A program made the position numbers and the translations under genes. From positions 9,052,001-9,116,000 of the forward strand of contig AP026539.1 in the NCBI GenBank assembly GCA_026075535.2: a stretch of DNA of 64,000 nucleotides. The letters are read 5' to 3'. The notes beneath the pieces are model-generated. The model was not told where the DNA came from. It saw only the letters and a list, made by a program, of their open reading frames with translations, and made no database searches. This DNA is from Tricholoma matsutake (lineage: Eukaryota; Basidiomycota; Agaricomycetes; Agaricales; Tricholomataceae). Below are positions 42,578-51,763 of this stretch, piece by piece. How positions within the stretch are numbered: the stretch's first letter is position 1; every line of letters starts with the position of its first letter.

Positions 42578-43733
42578 TAAGGAATAGCATGGGTACGGGT
42601 AACACCATGGGTTTCCAGTCATGGGTATGGGATTGCCATACCCGCAGAACACCGTACCTGTAATCACAGGTTTATGGGTACTGAATTACTGGTCAGGTGA
42701 GTGATCATCTGACTTTGTTGATTCACTCATGACAGATTTTATTTCAAACTACAGGATGATTGATGACACTACCATAGCACCCCCAACCACTGCTGTGAGC
42801 AACTGCTCATGGGGTGGGGACAGGGAGCTCTGACAACCAGGAAGCGATTTGGGCCCTAGGTATTTTTTATATATCTTTTGTTCTTGTTTTCTTTCTAACT
42901 AATTAATATTTTTATTCAATTTTTAGATTCTAATAGTGCTATAGCAAGGAGCCAACACCATTGACTCAGACAGCACCCACCACTGTTGCAAGCCTCTGCT
43001 TGCAAGGTGGCAATGGGACTGGCAATGATGATGATGCCAATGACAAGGGCAGGACAAGGAGAACAGGACAAGGAGAACAGGACAAGGAGAACAAGGAGGG
43101 CAGGATGACAAGGAGGACCCAAGGACCACCACCATGACAGCACCCCCAACCACCACCATGAGCAACTGCTCATGGGGTGGAAATGGGATGCATTTTGGAT
43201 GGGGATAATGAGCAGGCACCACCCCCCCTCCCTTGCTCCAAATGTGAGCCGGAGGGGGCTATATTCTTCCTCTAGGCAACGATAATGACAGCTCCCCCTC
43301 CCTCACTTCAAACGCGAGCCGGAGGGGGCTATATTCATTTTCTAGGCCATGATAACAGCAGCTCCCCCTTCCCTCACCTCAAATGTGAGCTGGAGGGGGC
43401 TATCTTTGGTTGACTCCCCCTCCCTTGTGTCTAGCATGAGAGGGGGATTTCTCATTGCAGGTCCACCACCCCCTCATCGTTGACAAGACAAGAGGACAAC
43501 AGGATGAGGTCCACAGGCACCACCCCCCTCACTCCAAATGCGAGCGGAGGGGTTTTTCTTTTTTCTATATATTAATTTAGTGTAATTAAAATATTAAAAT
43601 ACATATTTATGCCAAAACCCATGAATAAGCACAGGTAACCCATGAAAACCTGTGGTAATACCATACCCCTACCCATGTGGGTATGGTGTTCATGGGTACG
43701 GGTATGGGTATGAGAAAACCCTGGCACTCCTTA
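42578..43733. mobile_element. Non-autonomous hAT-like element, family I, copy 3 (1156 bp), TSD GTGGAGCT
   Basis: TAAGGAATAGCATGGGTAC at left and CCCTGGCACTCCTTA at right, with perfect GTGGAGCT duplications (42570-42577, 43734-43741). Removing the element and one duplicate restores the KDZ frame (LDKLHKRPPK). The interior has an intron-like segment (GTATTTTTTATATATC ... ATTTTTAG, 42862-42926), GAGCAACTGCTCATGGGG hairpins (42791, 43151), GACAAGGAGAACAG repeats and four C/G hairpins (43220-43560). Confidence 0.9.
43220..43560. repeat. Tandem C/G hairpin array in hAT copy 3
   Basis: Units of about 80 bp: CTCCCCCTCCCTCAC, loop CTTCAAACGC or similar, GAGCCGGAGGGGGCTATATTC. There are three clear copies and one variant. 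Each can fold into a GC-rich stem. Related hairpins lie at 3415-3470, 8085-8125 and 46985-47200. Confidence 0.75.
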
Positions 43734-43741
43734 GTGGAGCT

Positions 43742-45177
43742 TGTCAAGGTGATCACCAATGACATCAACTTGTTCCTTGCTTATAACATATTGTGGTATG
43801 TAGAAAGATGGGCATTTGCCAGCTGATCACAGATGTCAGTGATTGAAATTACTGTCTATGGCTACTTGAATGTCTGCACCACTATGAAAAGGGTCAACAA
43901 CCAAGTGCATCAATCATATGAAGAACACTTATGTTTCAGAGGATTGTCTGTATTACTGTATAACAGACCCACAAAACAAGCTGAACATTGCTGCTGAAGT
44001 AGGCATGCACATTGCCCTGGGATGAGCAAACAAACTTGAGGCACCATGGGTAATTTGGGGCTCGAGGAACTGGTAGCAAACTCCAGTGAGGAGGTGTGGG
44101 GTTTGTGGGATGGACTTGAAGCTTTTGGAGAAGTTGCATCCTCAGCTGAGAGTTGGGTCTTGAATTTTTGAATCTGGGTGTTTGCAGATCATAGTACCAA
44201 TTCCACCTGTCGTTCAACTTCAACATGAAGAATGTCATACCATTGTATCACCTGCCCCAGGCCATGCTGGAATGGGTCCCAAATTGGCTGCCCCTGTTGA
44301 ATAGCTTTACTTTGATGATATCATCACATTCAGAAGCATGTTCACCTTGTTGTTGAGAAGGATGAACCCTCAGAATGTATAGAAAGTATTCAATGCAGTT
44401 GCCATCACATTGACAGCATTGCATGATCATTCAAACAGTGCCTGATAGAAGTCGAGAAGATGAACAGATACTGCGATGCATGGGTATGTTGGTGCAGTGG
44501 GAAATGATTCATTTTTGATGAGAACTTGTAAACATATCTTGGCAGATGAAGGACCAAACATTGAATTTCTGAAAGTCTAATGAGAAGAGGGATTATTGTG
44601 TGTAAAAGCCTGTAAAAGGGACATCTAACTCATGATCTTGGAATAGACAAAGAATTGTGCTAATCTTTCCCTCACATCCTCTTGAACCCGCTGACTGCAG
44701 GGAGGAGGGAGGTTGAAGAATGGTTGCTGTAGAGGCTGCAACATAGGACAGATATGGCAAAATCAAGCCAGCAATGACCTGGGACCATTTCCTGAACAGA
44801 CTATGCACACTCTTGTCAGGTAAAACACGTTGAGGCTTTGGGGAGTTGGATCGTGAGGGGATGTCATCAAATACTAGATCTGGTCCCAGAAGTTCATCTA
44901 GATCATTTGATACCTCTTCATGGACTTCTGCAGCCTGTTTTTCAATTCTGGATTCCTCTGACTTTGCTTGGTCAACCCTGAATCCTTCTGACTTCACCAG
45001 GCAGAGACCAGATTCCAATGTGTGCAATTTTTTTTCTAGGCAATGGCACTTGATGTCCTGGCCAAGTGGTACCACATAGGTAGTCATTTTCTGCTTTTCA
45101 CTGCACTTGACTGGGCTTGAAAATATTTTCCCTAGTCCTGATGTGGCAAGCTGTTGTCCACATGTTGGCTGCAGCAT
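43742..45177 (-). pseudogene. KDZ transposase (CxC1 type), N-terminal segment
   Basis: Minus strand. 45177-44593: Ser/Lys-rich head, acidic patch (DLDELLGPDLVFDD), KWSQVIAGLILPYLSYVAAS, ISTILCLFQDHEL. 44290-44180: DPFQHGLGQVIQWYDILHVE, VERQVELVL, then a TGA. 43990-43930: a Cys pair (CSACF). 43880-43742: GADIQVAIDSNFNH, CPSFYIPQYVISKEQVD, VIGDHLDKLH, ending at the hAT duplication. These are the regions that precede the KDZ core in CxC1-type proteins. Frames change several times. Confidence 0.8.
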
Positions 45178-45479
45178 GTTGTAACATGATCGGATAGGGA
45201 AACAAAAACTATCAGGTAAGGGAGAGGAAGTATAATTAGACCTCTAATAGGAGCCAGAAACCTCAACCTCCAATAAACTGCATGAAGAAGTTCATCAAGA
45301 GGTTCAAACCTCTTGCCATGGAGGTTCATCCTCCCTACAAGGAATTTGGAGACCCAGGTGGGTCTATTAATAGAGAAGAAGGTGAAAACCTTAGAAAGAA
45401 GCAGGCCTTGAAGGCCCATTCCACTCACTCCCAGAAATGGGCCTTCAAGGCCCTGACTAATCAAATAATCCCATGCCTA

Positions 45480-46722
45480 ATGTAGGTGCTGGAATAAGTG
45501 GTGCTGAGGCCAAGTGTAAGGTATTGTGTGTTTGCTGTGTGTGGTTCTCCCCTATCTTCTTTCTCTATCCCTCTGCTGTCCTTCCTCCAATGCTGGTATA
45601 TCTCCAAATGTGTTGTGGAAACAGAGTTGTTTCAACTTGTAGCAATGTAACAGAATAGTGCTGGTAGTATCCTGGGCATTGTGAGAAGTTTTGTAATGTG
45701 GATGTCTCTGCCACCTGTGCTATTGCACAGTGTAACATGAAGTGTTGTACTGTTTCTTTGCTCTGTTGGCATGCTGGGCAAATTGGTGAATCAATTTTTC
45801 CTATATGGTGTAAATGCTTAGCTAATGGTGTGTGTACCATCCTTAGCTGCGATAGTATGCTGGCTATCTTTCTTGGCAGGTCTGTGATCAGGTCAATATA
45901 TTTGCTCAATGGGGTGATGGGGTCCATGTTCTTCATCCTCTCATACTATGGCAATTTCTGCCATGTATATCCATTTTGCCGTGGATTTGCTGTGAGGTAG
46001 TGTCTTCTTGAGTAGTTTTGGTAGCTCCAGTGTGTTGCTGCTTCCTTCCATTATTGCCTTCTTTGCCTGTTTGTCAGCTGGTTCATTACCTTCAACTCCC
46101 TTGTGTCCTGGTATCCATGACATTGTGATGTGTATTCCAATGTGTTTTTTTCCTTAGTGCTTTGATGTTTTCATGGAGGGCATCAAAAATATAATGACCT
46201 GGATTGGGTTTTGTCAGTTGTGGGCTGTGATAGAAGCTTGATTGTCAATATAGATGATGGCCAACCATATTCCCTATTTTTTGGAGATCAGTTTGGTTCC
46301 CAGTACTGCACCCACTCCTTCTCCCTCATATACTGTGTGGTGTCTCTGTGAACCTAGTTGGTAGTGTGGTGTGGTTTTCATTCTCCCATCCCTGTATAAG
46401 ACTGCCACTGTGCCTATCTTTCCTTCCATTCCTAAGCTGTCTGTGAAGACCTTTACATCCAGGTTGTTGTGGTTTGTGTCCTCTATTGCAATATTGACAC
46501 TGTTCATGATCTTGGTTTTGACTTTCAGTTTCCATCTTGTGTTGAATCACACTGATTTGATGGTTTCAATGGATTGCAGTTGGATATTGAATCTGTGCAT
46601 GAGGTCATGTAGTGGGGTTGGGTGTCATTTTACCAGTTTGTTTGCAGCATTTATGACTGGCTTTTGTAGGGGGTGCATTGGGGGAAGTGTTGCTAGTCAA
46701 ATGGCTGCACATTGTCAGTACT
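45480..46722 (-). pseudogene. LINE 3' end: RNase H and Cys-rich tail
   Basis: Minus strand, ending against the TIR element at 46723. LAATLPPMHPLQKPV, LHDLMHRFN, then RNase H DVKVFTDSLGMEGKIG, RHHTVYEGEGVGAVLG (Asp and Glu positions), WIPGHKGVEGNEPADKQAKK, then RKIASILSQLRMVHTPLAKH and CPACQQSKETVQHFMLHC, a CX2C...HX4C motif typical for the tail of Tad/I-type non-LTR elements. Stops and frameshifts are present. The RT is missing: the TIR element truncates it. Downstream (45190-45480) is probably the 3' UTR. Confidence 0.82.
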
Positions 46723-46894
46723 TTACACTCCCCCCCCCCCCCCCCCCCCCCAATCTGAGCAGACTCCACTCAGACACACTCAGACACTCAGACTTCACTC
46801 AGACAACATCAATTGTGCATTTACTTACACCTTTAAAGTACTGTCTGAGTAAAGTCTGAGTTCCAGACTTGAAGAAATTCTTATAAGTCTCACA

Positions 46895-46960
46895 AAATGA
46901 TGTGTGCACAGCAAGAATTGAACCAACAGACTTCTGGACTAGTAATCACATGAGAGTGGG
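46895..46960 (-). other. tRNA-like remnant, left end of the chimeric TIR element
   Basis: On the minus strand CTAGTCCAGAAG...TGGTTCAATTCTTG looks like an anticodon arm followed by a good B box (46914-46927). The A-box half is poor. Confidence 0.45.
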
Positions 46961-46984
46961 CATGATTGTGATTATATACATAAA

Positions 46985-47200
46985 CAAAAAATCCTCCCTC
47001 TCACAAGATGCAAGAGGGAGTTTTATTTATATACATAAAAAGCTAACCCCTCACGCTGAACGCGAGGGGGGAGGTAAAAATGATGAAAAAAATCCCTCCC
47101 CTGGGCAAAACGGGGGAGGGGGGGCACAATACTAATAAATAATTAAAAGTACAAAAGAAATCCCTCCCCACACGAAGTGCGGGGGAGGGGGAGGGGATGC
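46985..47200. repeat. Four GC-rich hairpins in tandem
   Basis: TCCCTCTCACAAG/CAAGAGGGA, CCCCTCACGC/GCGAGGGG, CCCTCCCC/GGGGAGGG and CCCTCCCCACAC/GTGCGGGGGAGGG, with A/T-rich spacers containing TATATACATAAA or AATAAATAATTAAAAG. Confidence 0.75.
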
Positions 47201-48027
47201 GACCCCGCTGTTGTCTGTCCTTCCACCAATGATCCACCCCACGAGCAGTTGCTCATGAGGCTGGAGGTGGGTGGCTTGTCATCATTGTTGTTCCACCCAC
47301 GATCCACCCCACGAGCAGTTGCTCATGAGGCTGGGGGCAGGTGGTGTGTCGTTGGCCCTGTCATTGTTGTCCGTTGTTGTTGGCAGCTGTGCTTTGCATT
47401 CTGGGGGGTTCTGGTGCTGGTAGATGGCAGTGTCATTGTTGTTGTCGCCTGCACACACTCACGATCCACCCTACGAGCAGGGGCTCGCAGGCGTGGGGTG
47501 GGTGTGTTGGCTCGTTTGCAGGTGGTGGTGTCATTACTAGTAGATTATAACCTAGAAGACTAAAAAAATGAGTTAGTTAGTTTATTAAAACAAAAACCAA
47601 ATGAAAAAAACTTGCGTAGGGCCCACATTAGCTCATTTGCAAGTGGTGGCATCGTTGCCAGTAGATTATAACCTAGAAAGCTAAAAAAAAGGTTAGTTAG
47701 TTTATAGAAACAAAAAGCAAACGAAAAAAAACATACTTAGGCCCCAAACAACACGATCTGCATCATTGGGCCCGCATTCCATCCAGTCGGCTCGTTTGAA
47801 GGTGGTGGTGATGGTGGGAGTGGGCATGGGAATGGTGGTGGTGGGTGCACACGCAGTGGTGGTGGTAGAGTGGAGAGGAGGAGGAGGCGGCCTTGATGAT
47901 GGTGGTGGTGGTTGTGAGCTGGCAGTCATGTGTCACGTGTCATGCAATATGCATGTGTGCATATTCCATTAATGGCTGTAACTATGCACTTTGGTTGGGT
48001 AATAAAAGTATTAGATGTATGTAGTTG

Positions 48028-48103
48028 AATAATGACCCAGTAGCTCAGTGGTTAAGCATGCTGTTATGTGTGCAGACCCAAGGTTGAGTGTTCAGTTCTT
48101 GTG
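48028..48103 (+). other. tRNA-like module, right end of the chimeric TIR element
   Basis: TAGCTCAGTGG (48041-48051) is a strong A box; GTGTTCAGTTCT near 48088 a weak B box. The sequence and the following GAAATTTTAT...AAAGCA match the module at 15923-16000. Confidence 0.6.
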
Positions 48104-48371
48104 GCACATTGAAATTTTATATGGGAAAGCACATGCATTCCAGTTATTCCAGTTATGCTAGTGCCGTGCATCCGGTTGATCCGACTATTCCAGGTAAAAA
48201 TGAGTCCAGGTAGATTCCGGGGATTCCAGAGGTAAAATTGACCACCCAGTCTGACTGGAATTATGAATTGTGAGAAAAATATATGTAAATGGAATTGACT
48301 GGAATTCCAGAAATTCTGATCGGAATGGGCATTCCGACTGGAATCCGACCGGAATAGGTGGAGGAGTGTAA

Positions 48372-51300
48372 TATGCTCCCTCAAGAATGAGACCTCATGC
48401 ATGACTTCATTCAAAACCAGCAAGCGGTGTTCGCATGGACGGAAAACAAACGAGGAAGGTTTTGACCAGATTTCTTCCCCCCTATCAAGTTCCCAGTCAT
48501 CCCTCACACTCCTTGGGTCAAACATAATATCCCCATACCGCCTGGTTTGTATGAACAGATTTGCGAGATGCTGAAAAAGAAGATCAAAGCAGGAGTCTAC
48601 GAGTCATCGAACTCATCATACCGATTGCAATGGTTTTGCGTTGCAAAGAAAGATACAAAATCACTCTGAATAGTCCAGTCTTAAGCCACTAAACCAAGTT
48701 ACGATTCAGTACTCAGGCATCATCCCAATCCCTGAGCATTTAGCTGAACAGTTTGGGGGACACAAATGTGGAGGAATGTTGGATTTATATGTGGCATTCG
48801 ACAAAAGGCTTGTATCTGAATCTTCTCAAGATCTAATGACTTTCCAGACCCCATTTGGCACACTTCAAATTGTCACCCTACCAATGGGTTGGATGAACTC
48901 AGTTCTGATCTTACATGACGACGTCACTTTCATCCTACAACCCGAAGTCCCTCATATCACAATCCCTTATATCAACAACACACCAGTGAAGGGCCTGAAA
49001 TTGGAATATCAAATGATCGGTGGGTCTTATGAAACAATTGCCAACAACTCAGGCATTCGACAACTCGTATGGGAGCACTTTGAGAACCTGAATCATATTG
49101 TCCAGCGCATGAAGTATTGTGGTGGGATGTTCTCAGGGCCCAAGTTATTTGCTTGTGTTCCCAAAATAATTGCTTTAGGTCATCGATGCAACATTCAAGG
49201 TTGAATGGCTGATCCGACACATATCAATAAGATTCAGAAGTGGGGTCCATGTTGTATGCTCACGGAAGTTAAGGTGTTCTTAGGAATGATTGGAGTTTGT
49301 CAAATTTTTACTCAGAGTTTCGCACATTGAGCAGCTGTGCTAATCAACTTTACTCAAAAAGATGTGCCCTTCGAATTCAGCCCATCTCAGGTAGTAGCAC
49401 AAGAAGATCTCAAGCATGTGCTCCTAAACTCGCCAGCAATTTGAGCAATCGACTATACCTTGAATGCCCTAGTCATCCTTGCAGTTGACACATTGAGCAT
49501 AGCAATCAGCTATTTCCTAGCGCAATGCAACTGCGATAACCCTTGAAGACAATACTACAGTCGATTCAGCTCGATCACACTCAACAACTGTGAATCCCGA
49601 TTCTCACAACTGAAACTCGAACTTTATGGTCTATATCGAGCCCTTGGGGCACTTCATTTACATATATTTGATAGGGGTACAAAATCTGATTGTTGAGGTC
49701 GATGCGAGGTATATCAAAGGCATGCTCTCAAATCCCGATATTGCGCCTAGCGCTAGCATCAACCAATGGATTGTTTCCATTCTAATGTTCCACTTCACGC
49801 TAGTTCATGTTGCAGGTACGCACCATGGGCCGGACAGTCTTTCACAATGTCCTCGACAAACCAAAGATGATGATTTCGAAGTAGAAGAAGAATCCTGTGA
49901 CTGGATCAGCAAACTACATGGTTTCATTCACCAAATCAACCCAATCTCGATTCGACCTTTCCCCTCTCATATGACCTATCCCCCTTTTGCCCAAGCTTCA
50001 GATTTCAGTAAGGGGGAGGATGTTTCATACAAAGATGTTCCTCAATTGGACAAAGCAAAGAAAGAAGACAAACAATTACTGCTCATTCATACATGGTTAG
50101 ATGATATGGTGCGACCCCCAAATTTATCAGACACCAAGTATGCTACCTTTGTGCGATATTGCACCAAGTTCTTCATAGATTCTAAATAATCTCTGGCAAA
50201 AAGATCATCACGGAGAACCCAAGATCATTATGATTCCAGAATGTCACATCAATATTATCCGGTCATCGCATGACCATATCGGCCACAAAATGATCTTTGC
50301 CATGAAGTCTCACGTTGCACTATGATTCTGGTGGCCCAACCTGAAAGCCAATATCGCATGGTACATCCAAACATGCCACTACTGTCAGTTGTGACAAACT
50401 TGAAATCTTCTTATCCCACCAATCATCGCCACACCCACTCCTCTATTCAGAAAAGTCTACATCGACACAATGCACATGCCGCCTTCCAGTGGATATCACT
50501 ATATAGTACAAGGTCGATGTTCAATATTGTACTGGCTGGAGTTCAGGATGCTTTGCAATGAAACAGCGAAGACCATTGGCAATTGGATTTTCGAAGAAAT
50601 CATTTGTCAATGGGGATCACTTTACGAGATCATTACTAACAATGGCCCAGCATTTCTTGCTGCTCTTGAATATTTGTCGAAGTGCTATCACATCAATCAC
50701 ATTTGGATAAGTGGCTACAATTCTTGTGCCAATGGCCTCGTCGAATGAGCCCACTTCGATGTACGGCAATCACTCTACAAGGCCATCGATGGCAACCAAA
50801 CTCAATGGTCAGTTGGGACATACTCAGTGTTTTGGGCAGAACGGGTAACAGTTCAAAAACGAATGGGCTGTTCGCCCTATTTTGTGATCACAGGTTCTCA
50901 TCCACTCATCCCTCTCGACATCTCAGAAGCAACATATCTACAGCTGCCACCCGACTCGATACTCTCCTCCACCAATCTCATTGCCCAACGTGCTATTGGA
51001 CTCCAGAAATGATCAACCGATCTTGAAGTACTCTACTCTAGAGTCTACACCACTCAACGAGAAGCTGCAAAACACTTCGAAGAAATTCACAAGCAAATGA
51101 TTTGAGACTACAATTTCGAAAAAGGTGACCTCATACTCATGCAAAACACACAGATCAAGAAAGCTCTTAATCAAAAAATGCGAGCTCAATATCTCGGCCC
51201 ACTCATTGTCATCGCATGAAACTACACTGGCACTTATATTCTTTGCGAGCTCGATGGTTCTGTTCTTCATCGACCAGTAGCTGCTTTCCGAGTTCTACCC

Positions 51301-51430
51301 TATCTAGCATGAAAATCGATTCCCCTTCCTCTGAACTTCTTCGATATTGATGATCATCAGCTCAAACAACTTTGAACAACATCGGATGTCGACAGAGACA
51401 TTGACAAAGGCATTCCTGAGCTCGATGAAG
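48372..51430 (+). pseudogene. Gypsy 4 pol (5'-truncated): RT, RNase H, integrase
   Basis: RT: AVFAWTENKRGRF, PIKFPVIPHTPW, SLKPLNQVTIQ, GGMLDLYVAFDKR, FQTPFGTLQIVTLPMGW, LHDDVTFILQPEVP, then IPYINNTPVKG where the family has IDD. RNase H: VEVDARYIKGMLSNPDI, FTLVHVAGTHHGPDSLSQ. Integrase: HIGHKMIFAMKSHVAL, CHYCQL, a diverged core (YIDTMHMPPSSG, EIITNNGPAF, GYNSCANGLVE), then AERVTVQKRM and KGDLILMQNTQIKKALNQKM. A frameshift near 50185. More than ten in-frame TGA codons, most where Arg is expected. The 5' LTR, gag and protease are missing at the junction with the TIR element. Confidence 0.85.
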
Positions 51431-51763
51431 ACAAGTAGACCATTTATCTTTTTTTTTTCTACATGCGATATTGAAACAAACTCTCGATTTTATAACAGTG
51501 TACTATTACAAGTTGCAATATCATTTGAAACATGTTTGTGCAAGCTCAATGGGGTTTTTTGGCTATGAAGGAGTTCTGAGCCTTTCCCCTATGTCTTGTT
51601 TTGATCAATTGTCTGTCTTTCTTTCTTTTTCTTTTTCTCTCCTATGTTTTTTTTCACATATATCTTACATTTCTTGGCCTCAATTGTATGCAATCTTTCT
51701 CATTTTAAACGTATCTTGCTCAGACACAACGAAAACAATAAATTAAAACAATAAAACAAACTT
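51431..51763. other. Gap between gypsy 4 pol and the antisense gene
   Basis: A/T-rich, no gene seen. A short T-rich stretch and AATAAATTAAAACAATAAAAC may serve as transcript end for either neighbour. Confidence 0.35.

Larger units (their letters stand above)
46723..48371. mobile_element. Chimeric TIR element of the TTACACT family (1.65 kb)
   Basis: TTACACTCC plus a 22-C tract at left; GGAGTGTAA at right. Left subterminal units are CACTCAGAC/TCTGAG type, right ones TTCCGACCGGAAT type as in the 6.2-kb element, so the ends do not match beyond the terminus. Two tRNA-like modules of different type sit near the two ends. The interior (minus) has a start-codon exon (47929 to about 47745, ECGPNDADRVVWGL), two intron-like segments (near 47745-47660 and 47625-47540), GAGCAGTTGCTC hairpins (47233, 47301) and four C/G hairpins (46985-47200). 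Left neighbour is a broken LINE, right neighbour a broken gypsy, with no target duplication. Confidence 0.7.

Noticed and set aside
48028..48103. Possible functional tRNA gene
   Set aside because: A box is good, but the B box is weak, an acceptor stem is not apparent and the sequence recurs as a module in transposons; treated as SINE-like.
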